Below the pieces are notes generated by a model. That model ran no database searches. It saw only the letters and a list, made by a program, of their open reading frames with translations, and was not told where the DNA came from. A stretch of 64,000 bases of DNA, from contig OZ035960.1 of assembly GCA_964034945.1 (NCBI GenBank), positions 78,091,331 through 78,155,330 on the forward strand, read 5' to 3'. This DNA comes from Chrysopilus asiliformis (Eukaryota > Arthropoda > Insecta > Diptera > Rhagionidae). A program made the translations under genes and the position numbers. Of this stretch, positions 1-11,726 are shown piece by piece. How positions within the stretch are numbered: the stretch's first letter is position 1; each line of letters opens with the position of its first letter.

Positions 1-395
1 AGTATATCAGATTTACTATACAATTTTTAACACATAATGATTGTGGCTTACACTTATTCGTCCGTCTATCCCAGTGTACGATATTTTGAGGAGTTTGGAA
101 TTTTGTACAAGCACGTCTTCGTGTTAGGACTGACAAAAGATTTTGATTTCCGCATGTCCGTCCGTCCGTCCTTGGACACCATAACTTTCGAAAGAATTGA
201 GCTAAAGACTTAAAATTTTGTATAGATACGTTTCGAATCTGACTTTTTTTTCCCCCTCTCCTATATAAGTGGGTTTTTTAAAAATAAACATTTTGTCTGT
301 CATGAATAGAGTATTTGATGATTGGCCCTTCACAAATTGTAGCTTTTCTTAAGTTTTACTATTTTTTCGAACATGATGCATAATATTTTTTTTAT
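1..395 (+). repeat. Dispersed repeat, subfamily 2 (partial)
   Basis: Non-coding repeat containing a CCGT/TCCG microsatellite near 155-172 followed by the phrase 'accataactttcgaaag' and 'attgagctaaagacttaaaa'. The same phrases recur at 7236-7960 (reverse), 29940-30290 (reverse), 35440-35591 plus 38230-39480, and 63000-63600 (reverse). It resembles subfamily 1 (see 20336-20919) in overall order but differs in sequence. No ORF of note. Confidence 0.6.
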
Positions 396-399
396 GGTA

Positions 400-2166
400 C
401 TAAGCGGCCCATAGACGTTCATTTTTTTGTGATGTTGTCACGCAAAATTCCATGATTGCCAGCATGCTGGCAAATATCAAAATTATTTTGATATTTTTCG
501 AGGGAGCATTGTGAATCACAGCATCCTTAAACGTGTGTGGCGAAACTGTCAATAAAGTCGTCATTTCAGAGTAATTTTTAGTAGTGAAAAGATGTCGCAT
601 ATAAAAGACAAAGTTTTTTGGGAATCCTTTTTCGAGTTATATAGACAAAGAAGTGAGTTGTAGATGACGAAAAGCGAAAAATATAAGGACAAAAACTTGA
701 GAATTCATTTATTAAAATAAAACAACAAATATCATCATCCATTTTGATTTTTTGAATTGATATTTGTGCTGTGTGCTGTCGGTTTGGCTGTATCGAATTA
801 AACCCTATACCACAATCACACGTGCGTGCGGCATGGTGACATTTCCACGCGGTGAAAGTAAAAACTACGGGTTTATATGAGTAAATGTATAATTGCACGT
901 TGCTCAGACGCGTTGCCGCGTCTGTACCGCGTAGAGTAGGCTTAGTTTCTACTTTCAGACGTGGTGACAACTACGAGATGCCAGAACTAAATAATTTCGC
1001 TACTTTAATTTGAATTCGCGGCTTTTAAACATTCATGCCTGTCATCTCCGAATTATTTATTGTTGAAGTTTTTTAGGTTATTTGAAATTAAAATAACTAA
1101 AAATCGAAAATGAAAAAATTTAATTGTTTATATGCCTTATAAGCCCCTGCTGATAATAATGAAATAAATGCAACGTTTCTAAAGTTCATCTTCTTTTTTT
1201 AAAGATAATAATTATTAACAAACAAAACTAAACATCTACCGCAACGCATTATTGTGGGTTAACTACAACGCGGCAACAGAGGCAACTGTCAGCGCGCCGC
1301 ATTGTCCCAATGAATGTCACCTTGCCGCACGCGTAATTGTGGTATAGGCTTGACTGATACTTGCGTGCACGATTGAGCGTCTAGTGCAGGGCCAGGAAAG
1401 CTTTGAAAGTTCTCGGGCATCCACTACCACTGACAAGCGATTTACTTGTTTATATGGCTTGCTCTCCGAGCATAGTTCAAACTTTGTTGAAAGCTCTTTT
1501 TCGTTATTTTTGGTTTTGACACACGGTTAATTGTTTTACTTTACATTAAAAATAGGTTTGACAAAGAAAAAATTTTATGTTAAATTTCCGAATCACAATC
1601 GGAAAATAAAAATGAAATTATTAAAATCAAAAACATTCATTTGATCAATTGATATTTTATGGAGTTACTAAAACGCCTATTTAAATCGTATTTTTTGTTG
1701 TTTTGATTCCCTGAAATCATATTAAACATTGCATTGTTTTATCAAACCGAAAAAAGAAACACTCATGTCCAAAACTCGTGTCGTCTTTTGAGACAATACG
1801 CTTTATGATTTTTAGCAGTGTTAATTTTTTCGCTACGTTTCGCAACGCGAAATACACCACGCCTTCCTTAGAACCTCGCCTTCCTTAGAACTCAGCAAAG
1901 CTCCATGATATGCAAAATGCCCCAGTGGAAGCAGAACGGGTTATATGCAAAGTGAAACAGATTATTTCTTTCATATGCGTATGTATGCAGTTTTCGTACA
2001 AGCCAGAATGAAACGGGTAGCATGAAGAATCGATGGATAAGAGGGCAATTTGAGCTGCGAAAACGCCCTTGGTGCACATGGCTTCAGAGCGCTGGTCTAG
2101 TGCAAAAAAGCTTTTTGCTGTGACAGCATGGTTGACTGCAAGATTGAACGTCTATGGGCCGCTTAG
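400..2166. mobile_element. Composite DNA element with 21-bp terminal inverted repeats
   Basis: The sequence ctaagcggcccatagacgtt at 400 reappears inverted as aacgtctatgggccgcttag, ending at 2166. The interior has no convincing transposase and holds a second inverted-repeat element (803-1350). A related degenerate terminus lies near 1361-1400 (gattgagcgtctag). No matching target duplication could be read, so the ends are defined by the inverted repeats only. Confidence 0.5.
803..1350. mobile_element. Palindromic MITE nested in 400-2166
   Basis: Terminal inverted repeats of about 40 bp: cctataccacaatcacacgt at the left and its imperfect inverse (acgcgtaattgtggtatagg) at the right. They continue inward through the gcggca..ggtgacatt block. 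About 550 bp, no ORF, superfamily not assigned. Confidence 0.55.
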
Positions 2167-2174
2167 GACATTGA

Positions 2175-2529
2175 TTGTCTGCAAGTAGATATACCGGTTT
2201 CAACTCCCTGCTCTAATAACAGATGTTGCTAGGAGTATTGGATCGAGAAAATTTTTGAAGTTGGAATTTTTGGACATGAAAGCTCTGGGCAGTGGAAGAG
2301 CTTTGTTCGCTGCCTTTCCCTTTGGTTGGATTTTTTATCCATCGACGGGCACAAAAGAATATAAAATTCGTTGTGGTCGAGGGAGAGTCAGATGGCGAGA
2401 ACGCTTGTTGTTTTACCGTTTGCTTTTTGTGTTATCGTATTTTCCGATTTGTGTGAGGATTTCTGTCATATCAGATTTGCCTGAAACAAATTATTCCAAA
2501 AATTCTTAGCTTGCGATATGCTTATTGTA
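2175..2529. other. Intergenic stretch, nothing recognised
   Basis: An 84-codon open frame (2255-2509) has no recognisable similarity and no composition unlike its surroundings. I see no repeat boundary or RNA gene here. Confidence 0.4.
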
Positions 2530-2537
2530 GATGAATG

Positions 2538-3166
2538 CAGTGGCGGCTTTATAGGGGAGGCAACGGAGGCATTGCCTCCTCATAACATAATGGACTGTAT
2601 AAAAATCTGTATGTTCAGAAAATAATAATTTAAAAGAAAATCCTATTCTCTAATGTCGAATTCTCTAAAACATAAACTACAAATTCTCTTCATAGAGGCT
2701 AGCCTCCGATTCGTACAAATACTTTCATACAGCTTTTGCTAAGCAAAGCATAGCCACATATAGAATACGAACACCAATCTCCGTAAAAAAATCTCTTCAT
2801 AGAGGCTAGCCTCCGATTCGTACAAATACTTTCATACAGCTTTTGCTAAGCAAAGCATAGCCACATATAGAATACGAACACCAATCTCCGTAAAAAAATC
2901 TCTTCATAGAGGCTAGCCTCCGATTCGTACAAATACTTTCATACAGCTTTTGCTAAGCAAAGCATAGCCACATATAGAATACGAACACCAATCTCCGTAA
3001 AAAAATCTCTTCATAGAGGCTAGCCTCCGATTCATACAATATCTGTTTCGCTTTTTCCCCCCAGAAGAATAGGTCTTCCTACAAAAGGTCTTCCTATATA
3101 ATTCCGCAATTTTTTGGCATACTTTAACTTTGCCTCCTCATTTCAAATATACACGAGCCGCCACTG
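2538..3166. mobile_element. Non-autonomous hAT-like element with internal tandem repeat
   Basis: Begins cagtggcggct and ends with the exact inverse agccgccactg. It is flanked by a perfect 8-bp duplication gatgaatg at 2530-2537 and 3167-3174, the signature length for hAT elements. Subterminal ggaggcaacggaggcattgc on the left is partly mirrored by tttgcctcctcat on the right. The 629-bp element has no transposase and contains a 107-bp tandem array (2686-3036). Confidence 0.88.
2686..3036 (+). repeat. 107-bp tandem repeat, three full copies plus a partial fourth
   Basis: Copies start with ctcttcatagaggctagcct at 2686, 2793, 2900 and 3007, an exact 107-bp period. The full copies look almost identical. 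Each unit carries a short internal palindrome (agaggctagcctc). The array lies wholly inside the hAT-like element 2538-3166. Confidence 0.92.
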
Positions 3167-4159
3167 GATGAATGATCTTTATATCAAAATGAAAGGAAAT
3201 TATCTGGAATTTCACCAAAAATATTGTTAGCATTTTTTACTAAATTTTCTACGAGAGAAGACTCCCCAGAAAATTGTTTTTTTATGCAGTTTTTTTTCAT
3301 GATTTCTTTTTATTAGAGATGAAATTTTATTATCTATTGTGAAGATTTACAAATGCCAACGCTGGCGGTTTCTGATATGGAGAAATGGAGAAAAATCTTA
3401 ATTTTTCGAAAAATCAGTGTTTATGAAAATTCATAGCTCGCAAACGAGTAGTCGTAGGTTGAGATTGAGTATTCCTAGGTAAACGTTTTCCGCGAATTTT
3501 AATTTAATGACTTTCGGGGATTCCCGTTTCCCGGGAAAAAACCGAGAGTTTCCGGGAATTTGAAGTTACACGGTTCAAAAAAGTCTTCCTTTTTTGACAA
3601 ATTTATTTGATCTAACACGATTTCAAATCCATTGTCGTTATGATTATATAACTAAATAAATGCAATAAATGATTGTATTTCTTTATTTCTATTTTTAATT
3701 TTGAGTTTTCTATGTATTCTTAATTTTGGTTTAACAGATTTAATTTTTTTTGCGTGCACTACTTATTTTTATATATGAATTATGTATGTATTTTAAGTTT
3801 TATTGCACAATAAAATTGCATATGTATACGTATATCATTTGTATGCATTGCATACCCGCAAATAAGAAGTTTTACAGGTCTCAGAATTTTTTACACGGTT
3901 TTTAAACTAAATATAGTTCTTTATTTCATCTTACACGATTTTCGGATAACATGGAACGTATCCGAAATTTTACTATAGGAAACTTATTTTCTTTCACACG
4001 ATTAATGTAGAATATAATAATTTATTGTATTTTAAAATCTAAAAAATTGGCAGCCTATGTAAAACAATTGGATTATAGAAATTTTAATTAGGAGAGTGGA
4101 ATTATAATTGTCAATGAATCATGATTCAAAGAGAAATTTATTAAAGAGTAATACAATTA

Positions 4160-5092
4160 GCCGGGGTACGGAAAAATTCGATTCGCGAATCGAAAAAAAA
4201 ATTCTTTTGCATTTGAATCGTTCGCGAATCGAATTTTATCAAATAAACACAGTATGTTTGTGTCATCGGTACAAAAATGAGCATCGAACAAAGAGCCAAT
4301 ATTAAGTTTTGTTTTAAACTTGGTAAAACTTTTACCGAAACGTTTCAATTGATAAACCAAGTTTATGGTGATGATTTTTTTATCGCGTGGCAGAATTCAT
4401 TAGTGGTGTACCCGGTTTAAAAACGGGCGTGTGGACATAAATGATGACCAACATGTTGGGCAACCCAAATCCGTGATCACCGCAGATTCCATCAAAACTC
4501 ATGGAATTGGAATTGAGCATCTCCAAAACATCAATTTATCGCATTTTGATCGAAAATTTGGGCTACAGAAAGGTGTGTGCAAGGTTTATTCCGCACAAGT
4601 TGACTGACGAAGAATTGCTCAGAATTCAACATTTGAAGGACATCATCAAGGAGGGCAAAAACTTCCTTCACAACTTTGTGACTGGTGATGAAACGTCGTG
4701 CTTTAATATGATCTTGAAACCAAGCGCCAAAGTGCCGAGCGGAAGGCGCCAGTCGAACCAAACCCCAAAAATTTTACGATTTTAAGGGCATTGTCCACAA
4801 AGAGTTCGTTCCACCGGGCCAAACCGTTAATGCACAATTCTACGTTGGCATTTTGAAGCGTTTAGTGGATCGTATTCGGCGACAATAATGCGCCATCTCA
4901 TCGATCAACAATTGTGACCGAGTCTTTGACTAAAAATCGCATTTTAACTATCAACTACTGCTCATAATGGCCAGATTTGGCGACGGGTTTAGCAAAAAAA
5001 AAACTGTTTGGTTTTTTTATGTTTACAAAGTGGAGTTTACTTTGAAACGGACCTTACGAATCGAAAAGAATGATTCTCCATACCCTGCAATT
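4160..5092 (+). pseudogene. Decayed mariner transposon with transposase remnant
   Basis: A broken mariner transposase reads from ATG 4277 (MSIEQRANIKFCFKLGKTFT) through several frames to about 5005. Recognisable family blocks, in order, are SKTSIYRIL and YRKVCARF..HKLTDEE (4520-4610), VTGDETSCFN with the first catalytic Asp (about 4678-4710), KEFVPPGQTVNAQFYV (about 4800-4850), an DNNAPSHRSTIVT block holding the second Asp (about 4885-4920), and WPDLA near the third Asp. Stops and frameshifts separate these blocks and the C-terminus is missing. Outer sequences ggggtacggaaaaattcg (4162) and cattctccataccctgc (about 5072-5089) look like degenerate inverted termini. Mariner elements move by cut-and-paste at TA sites; this copy cannot encode an active enzyme. 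Confidence 0.85.
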
Positions 5093-5095
5093 AAT

Positions 5096-6534
5096 CACCT
5101 CTATTCTTGAATACGGCGTTACGTTTATTTGCTCGATTAGTGTTCGATCGTGAGCAATCGGTATTCTTGAATACGCAGTATCTATCAACGTTCGATTTGG
5201 AGTAACGCATTGCAACGCATTCGATTTTTGTTATTCTTGAATACGCCGGGAACACTTTTTTGAGGTTAAATCACTCACTTCAAATTTCTCGCGTTCCATT
5301 GACGTTTGAATTCGGTGTTTGCAAAAATGTAAAGTAAATATATTATATGTTTAAATGAAAGATTTTAACAGTGATTTCTTAAAATAGGAATGCAAAGAAA
5401 AACACACTAGAAGGAATGACCAGTTCGCATTTTTATACCCGTATGGTGAAACCAAAGGGTATATTAACTTTGCCTTACCGTTTGTAACGCCAAGATCCCG
5501 TCATCACACATAAAAATGAATTACACCAGTGCGTTTAGAATGATAAAAATAATTAATTTCTGCATGTCCGTCCGTCTGTCTGTCTGTCTGTCTGTCCGTC
5601 TGTCTGTCTGTCTGTCTGTGGCGCGGATTGCGGGCGCACGGATTGAGCTAGAGACTTGAAATTTTGCACAGATCCGTTTTTTGTAAAATGCAAGGCTAAG
5701 TTCGTTAATGGGCAAAAATGGACCATTAGGGGGGGTACCCCCCATACGAACGAAAACGTTTTTTGTAAATATCGCAAAAACGGTGCATCTCATCAAAAAA
5801 GTCCAAGAACAAAAGTTATTTGGGATATGATTCTACATAAAACTTCCATACATCAAAATCCGATTGGAATAAATTTTAAAAAATCTTATTGGAAAGTTTG
5901 ACTTCAAAGTGGAATTTTGGTATAACTGTTCGAGTTTTGTTACGAATATCACCATACGGGTCTCCAATGATTGCCAGATTGGCAATTATAGCTTTTGTTA
6001 TGTTTAATTTCAAAAATGAACAACAACCTGACATTGCCAAGGGAAGTCGCCGATAGAGGTGAAATTTTGGTAGGACCCCATTAGACAGGTCATCTTTTAT
6101 AACATTCAAAACATATTTGAAAGCAGCCTTCTTCAACCGGAAATCTTTTTTGAGTCTACAAAATTGCAAATAAAAATCTATGAGATTCCCAGTATTTGTA
6201 TGCACTTACGCTTCATCGGTTCAGCTCATCAAATCTGAAGAATGTCTTAGAAAATTTCTTTGTTGGCGTAACGAATTCAACTCCTCTTGCCTTAATAAAT
6301 GATACATCAGCATAAAATCCATGACTACTGAAACAAATCAGTGCAAACACTTCACTTTTATTCAAAATTAAGAACAAACAATCAAATCAGCTGATGTTTG
6401 ACAGCGCGTTGCCATGCGATATTTTATGTACCAAACGCGAAGGACCCGCCGTATTCCAGAATACCAATTGCGTAGCGAATCGAATCGAACGCGTTACGTT
6501 TTTGCTCCTACCGCCGTTTTCAAGAATAGAGGTG
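5096..6534. mobile_element. Palindromic element with repeated subterminal motif
   Basis: cacctctattcttgaatacg at 5096 is matched inverted by ttcaagaatagaggtg ending at 6534. The motif tattcttgaatacg recurs at about 5103, 5163 and 5232, and as tattccagaatacc near 6452 (inverted). Such subterminal repetition is typical of transposase-binding regions. The interior carries a subfamily-1 repeat (5434-5999). No transposase is visible. Confidence 0.6.
5434..5999 (+). repeat. Subfamily-1 palindromic dispersed repeat
   Basis: Starts ttttatacccgtatggtgaa and ends near tatcaccatacgggtctcca plus gccagattggcaattatagc. In between it has the TCTG microsatellite (5572-5618), the block ggcgcggattgcgggcgcac and a run of g/c around 5728-5745. 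The motif acccgtatggtga at the start and its inverse at the end form terminal inverted repeats. Confidence 0.8.
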
Positions 6535-6939
6535 AATACAAAGAATTGTATGGGAGTTACCCGTTATAAGCAAAGTGATTTTTTTCAAAAGTAGATAGAA
6601 AACTACGATTTTTGTAAGACTTATTTGCAAAAAATTCCAAGGTCAACGCGTTCTCAAGTTATTTAAAATACGTAAAACGGACAAAGCGGCAGACGGATAT
6701 CCTAATAATTTTGCCTGCCCCCGTTCTCGAGACGGTCTCCGTCATGAATACTTTTCTTCTATATCAGAGGAAAGTAAAAACAGAAAAAAAATAAATTATT
6801 CAAAAATAGTCACAAAATATTCGTTTTTGAACACAAAATAATCATTTCCCAAATTCCCGGGACATAAAAAAAGCCGAGAAAAAAAATCCCGACTATCCGG
6901 ATAATGAAATTTCCCGGGAAATCCCAACCTCTAGTCGTA

Positions 6940-7235
6940 TGTAGATACATGAGTTTTATATCAACTTGCAAAGCAAAACCGGTTTCAAGTAAATGACTTG
7001 TGTGTGCGTTTCCGTGCTGTTTGCTGTTTACTTTTTCTTTTGTATTAACACCACTAGTTGTAAGCTGAAAGTTTTCCTTCCGCTTATACCCGATGGCATC
7101 TGGCCCTAATAGTTTCACATGTGACATGGAGCTTTGAAATAATCGAAAGCTTTACGATACTAGCGCCACTGATGGTAGAGCACAATAAAGCAAAAATCGA
7201 GTATTTCCATATCTATTTGTAGATAATCAATATGT
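6940..7235. other. Unassigned sequence
   Basis: No coding, repeat boundary or RNA feature could be supported. A 105-codon minus-strand open frame (6810-7127) crosses the inferred element end and looks accidental. Confidence 0.35.
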
Positions 7236-7960
7236 AAGAACAGTTCAGAACCATTAATAAAAACATAAGAAAAGCTATAATTTCCAGGTTCCAATCGCCA
7301 AATACTCTATATGATAACAGACAAAATGTTTATTTAAAAAAATCCAAAAAGGAGTGGTCCGATGGAATTTTAATGTATGGAACGGTTATGTAAAATCATA
7401 TTCTAAACGCATTTTACCTTTATAAATTTTTCAATATGACACACCGTCTCGAGAAATTTGCAAAAAACTGTTTCGTTTGTATGGGCGTAGGGGGAAGGAA
7501 TGGTCCAATTTTGTCTATTCAAGAACTTAGCCTAGCCATTTACGAGAAACGTATCTATACAAAATTTCAAGTCTCTAGATCAATCCTTTCGAAAGTTGTG
7601 GTGTTCACGGACAGATAGATGGAAAGACAGACATATAGCCGTACAGACAGCCGACCAGACAAACAGACAGCCATATAGCCGTACAGACAGCCGACCAGAC
7701 AAACAGACAGACAGCCGCCCAGACAAGCAGACAGAGGACGGACGGACAGATAGACAGACGGACGGAAATGCGGAAATCAAAATCTTTTGTCCTCCTTAAC
7801 ACCTTTTTGTGTCCGATGATTGGTTCGATGCGTTACAAACGGTATACTAAATCTAATATCGCGTGTTTAGCCATTGAATCGTTTCTGATTCATGGTTTTT
7901 ATTCGACCTTTCTAGCATTGAAATCTATTGGAATTTCTTGTCTTATATGTAACTAGCAGA
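7236..7960 (-). repeat. Dispersed repeat, subfamily 2, with minisatellite
   Basis: Reverse-orientation copy of the repeat at 1-395. It ends with ccgatgattggttcgatgcg and acaaacggtatactaaat. Its CAGA microsatellite has grown into a minisatellite at 7615-7770, with a 40-bp unit starting catatagccgtacagac at 7632 and 7672. Open frames over the microsatellite on both strands are compositional artefacts. Confidence 0.65.
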
Positions 7961-8535
7961 CCCTTCGTTGGCAGCTAAAAGTTTTTTCTATAAATTTTAG
8001 AATGCCAAAAAACCATAAAAATTTTGAGAAAACATGTTATCCCTACAGGACCTTCCGTTTCGAATTTTGAAATTCCAACACCAGATTCGTGATAAACAAC
8101 CCTGAAAACCTCCCAAAGCCAGTTTTTGCGAGAAAAATTAGAAAAAGGACATTTCCGTTATCCTTACAGGACCTTCCGTTTAGCATTTGAAAAATCAAAC
8201 ACCGGATTTGCGATCAGCGACCCCAAAAGTCCCTAATGCCAATTTTTCCGGGGAAAAATGGGAAAAAGGATATTTTCGTTATCCTTAAAGGACCTTCCGT
8301 TTCGAGTTTTGAAAATCTAATACCGGATTCGTGATCAGCGACCCCAAAAACCCCATAATGCCAATTTTTCCGGGGATGAATTGGAAAAAGGGTATTTTCG
8401 TTATCCTTACAGGACCTTCTGTTTTGAATTTTTGAAAATCTAACATAAAAAACCGCGTTAAAATCGGTCCAGTAGTTTTTGAGTTTTGTAATCACAAACA
8501 GACAGACCAACATCCATTTTTATATACATATATAG
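7953..8535 (+). repeat. Dispersed repeat with about 120-bp tandem units
   Basis: Begins ctagcagacccttcgttggc and ends in a cagacagacca..ttttatatacatatatagat tail. The core consists of three to four imperfect units carrying ttatccttacaggaccttcc, gatcagcgaccccaaaa and tttttccgggga. A reverse copy is at 21034-21536. Related arrays lie at 30640-30847, 31823-32330 and 47495-48142. The conserved start, internal tandem units and T-rich tail recall the Helentron-associated (HINE) class, but this is inference; no Rep/helicase is present. Confidence 0.6.
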
Positions 8536-8661
8536 ATTAAAAAATATAACAAAAATGTTGTATTCCACGAAAATAATATAACATTTTTGTTATATAATGA
8601 CCTATGAGCTAAGATATTCCAATTAAATTTAATATACTTCTAAATGTTATATTATATAGAG

Positions 8662-9216
8662 CAGGCCTGCCCAACCTTTTTGTACTAAGGTTCGACTTTT
8701 TTTTTTAATCCAACTGCATCGAGATCTACCCATATACGTGTGGTTATACGGCCAGAGCAAAAGATACTCCACGTACGGTGCCGCAGTAATCCTGAAAATA
8801 ACCCATTTCACGTTTGCGATAACACATAGCGTCTCGCATCGCCTAATGTGAACAGGCTCGTGAATTCTAAATCGAAACTAAACTATTCAAACAAATTTTA
8901 AACATGAGTAAAATTCAAATAAACCGCGAGAATCTAGTAATTTTCAAGTTTTCAATGCCTACTTAAAATAGGCAAGTAAAATCAAATTTAAAATAAGGTA
9001 TCTAAGTAAAATAGACCACTTGCTTTAACACTAAAAAAAAACAAAAAAACGGAGAAGTAGATAGTGTGATTACTTAATTTTCACTTTCACTTTTTTTTTT
9101 AATATTTGTGTTTACAAAAAAATTTTTTTTAACATTTTCAGTCTGTAGTAGAAGAGCGACCCAAATTCGTGTCGAGATCGACTGGTAGATCGCGATCGCC
9201 TGGTTGGGCAGCCCTG
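8662..9216. mobile_element. Non-autonomous hAT-like element
   Basis: Begins caggcctgcccaacc and ends ggttgggcagccctg, flanked by a perfect 8-bp duplication atatagag at 8654-8661 and 9217-9224. The terminus CAGGSSTGCCCAACC and the internal gatcgcgatc/gatctacc motifs are typical of widespread hAT (Charlie/Tip100-like) MITEs. It is 555 bp long and has no ORF. Confidence 0.88.
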
Positions 9217-9224
9217 ATATAGAG

Positions 9225-10002
9225 TATAAACAGGTGATCCTCGCAGAACACGAGAGTTGAGTTCTTGAGAGATGTCGCGTTACAAAAATTGCATTGAACG
9301 GAATTCAAGTACTCCACAAAATGACTGTTACGTTCTCCAGATGATTTTTTAAGTGTTTATTTTTTTTTATAATCGGCAAAATCAACTATTTTTTGTAAAC
9401 AAAAAAAATATAACTACACTGCGAAAATGTAGCGGCGGTCTTTTGAGTTTAAGAAAAGGATATTTTGCGTCATGTGAGGCCAAAATTATGGAAAATTGAC
9501 GTAATTTTTTATTCGACTTATAATGAACCAGCTATACAGAAAGAATGTCGTTTCTATATGACATGCGATTCTACTTAGGTAGTTTAGATCATAAAAGGAA
9601 TCCACTCTTTATTGTATCCGTGATATACGTGCTGTTTATGTACCCTCTATTTAAAAAAAAACCTGTTATAAAAATATATGTCTGTGGCAATAAATAATTA
9701 AGATCAAAGTTCATTTTTAGGCCAAGATGCAAAGCAAATGCAAGTGTTTGGTGCTCGGTCTGAAAATCGACTTTGGTTCCTATTATTGTTTCAAAATCTA
9801 CTCAGGCCGTTTTTGTTTCATTCAGTGGTTCATTCATTCAGTGGTTAGTGGTTAGTTGTTCATTCAGTGGTTAGTAGATGAAGCTAATAATACAGGAGAT
9901 TGCGTATTCTAAGATGCCTCTATTTAACAGATTCGGATTTTATGAGTAACAAAATAGAGAGAAATGAAAAAAGTAGCATATAATTCAATGTAATACCTAG
10001 TC
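9225..10002. other. Unassigned AT-rich sequence
   Basis: No ORF, repeat end or RNA gene recognised. Small direct repeats of ttcattcagtggttagt occur at 9825-9875. Confidence 0.35.
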
Positions 10003-11047
10003 TAGTCATAAATACTGATACAAGGAAAAATCAATGCCAAATGAGAACGCATTGATATTTTTCAAAACTTGTTTTTCTATTTACTGGGCCACACAATAGT
10101 CACAACTCATAGAACACATTATTCGAAAAGGCCTTCATTTGATTTAACACCAGCCCTGTAACGATGGAGTCAACAGAGCTGCAAAATACGCGCTCGATCT
10201 ATTGGAAAGTTGTCGAATGCCTTGGTTAGGTTCCTTCTTCAAGGACTCAATATTTTGGTGTCTTTTTAACCAATCATTCTCTCTACAGTCCAATGGGTCC
10301 ATAGTTCAACAGCTTGGGTGAAGTTATCCAAATCGATTTCAAGCCATTTTTGTGAAAAAGCGGCGCAAACGTCAGCCAAAGTTGCTCAAGAAACGATTTA
10401 AAATATGTAGTGAAGCATTTAAACCAAAACTTATTCAAAAATGGGGAGTGGAATTTTCAACAGAATTCAGCTTTGGTTCAAGAGCCAAATAACTACAAAA
10501 ATTGCATGAAAATCAAATTTGCAAATTTTTTTCGTTGGTTGGTCGCATTTTGACTGACCGGTGATGGGCAATGCTGAGTAGCAAAAGTTTAGAAATTTCA
10601 GTTTTTCAAAAAAAAAAAAATTAAAATCTGGAAATAAAAATGTTTACTTTGTAATTGAAATTGACTTGAATAAAATCTTGTTAAGTTCGATATTTAAAAT
10701 TTTATTGTTGATTGACCGAAAGTGTTGCCTAAAAAAATCCAATCCGTTCCGATCCGAATAAAGCCTCAACTTGTTGGACTTTAAACTATGATCTTTATAT
10801 GGTGTGCTAAAATACAACTGCAAACATTGAATTCTTGAAGAAGGAACTTAACCACAGCATTCGACAACTTTCCAATAGATCAAGCGCGTAGTTAGCAGTT
10901 AGAGGGCTGATGTTAAATCAAATGGTGTCCTTTTCTAATAATGTGTTCTATGATTTGTGGCTTTTGTGTGGCCCAATAAATAGAAAAAAAGTGTTGAAAA
11001 ATATCAATGAGTTCTTATTTGGCATCAATTTTTCCTTATATCAGTAC
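10003..11047. mobile_element. Long-inverted-repeat element, copy 1
   Basis: Left arm starts acctagtctagtcataaata; the right arm ends with the inverted equivalent (ttttccttatatcagtacta). Arms of 150-250 bp share blocks such as acattattcgaaaa, tgatttaacaccagcc and aatacgcgctcgatctattg. The same family, about 110 bp longer at each end, is at 55689-62921, where it is split by a BEL retrotransposon. No transposase remnant recognised. Confidence 0.75.
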
Positions 11048-11303
11048 TATTTTTTTAATAGAAACATTTAACAGAGTAAAGTTGGCTGCGATATATGAAA
11101 AAAATCAATATATTCCGTATTCTGTATAGTTTCACAACATTAAATAAACTAATTTGTATAACTGTTAGTTTGATTTAAGTTGCTCCGGCAACCTTCGATG
11201 TTTCGTTAAACAAAGATCATTACAATACGTCATTTTGTAATAATTTAAAAACCTACAAACTAAAAACAATGATTTAGTATTAGCGAAATGATATCATTTG
11301 TAA

Positions 11304-11581
11304 CCTCCTTCACTCGGCGCGTACACAATTGTGTACATCATATTAAACTCCTATTTCTAAGAAAATTACAGGAGCTAGTGGATACCTACTGATTAACACG
11401 TTATGTACACAATAATGTACTCATCCAAAAGCAACTTTTAAAAAGATATATATGTCCCAGCCAAGTATGAAAAATTGTGAAAGCCGTCTCGAAAGGGTTA
11501 AAATATATAATGTTGCTACATGCTATAAAAAAGTAACAACATATTTTTTTTGCTATTAGAAAAAACTGCCGAGTGAAAGGG
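11304..11581. mobile_element. piggyBac-like MITE
   Basis: Left end cctccttcactcggc is mirrored by gccgagtgaaaggg at the right. Flanks are gtaa (11300-11303) and ttaa (11582-11585), consistent with a TTAA target duplication with one mutated base. The interior holds a short palindrome (gtacacaattgtgtac). It is 278 bp and non-coding. Confidence 0.7.
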
Positions 11582-11726
11582 TTAATCTAATTACATATTT
11601 AAAATCGGTAACTTTTTACCTGTGTATATTTTAATTTAAATATTTTTCCTAAATTTTTTACTAACACTTATATCTTTATTCTCAAATTTGAAATCGCAAA
11701 TGGAAATTCACTTGTTCTACTTAAAG

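Larger units (their letters stand above)
3457..6931. mobile_element. Probable hAT-like element enlarged by nested insertions
   Basis: An 8-bp sequence tagtcgta occurs at 3449-3456 and 6932-6939. The adjoining sequences are inverted relatives: ggttgagatt at the left, and aatcccaacctc at the right whose inverse is gaggttgggatt. Both ends are rich in cccggga motifs (3520-3560 and 6855-6925). The left terminus seems to have lost two bases relative to the right. The interior contains mariner (4160-5092) and a palindromic element (5096-6534). No hAT transposase is visible. Confidence 0.55.

Noticed and set aside
7580..7802. Three overlapping Cys/Val- or Asp/Arg-rich frames on both strands
   Set aside because: Produced by the CAGA/TCTG minisatellite, which has no stop codons in several frames.
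11688..11726. ATG at 11688 as the Caper start codon
   Set aside because: The 13 residues before Asn (MKSQMEIHLFYLK) do not resemble the family N-terminus, and a usable splice acceptor lies directly before Asn.
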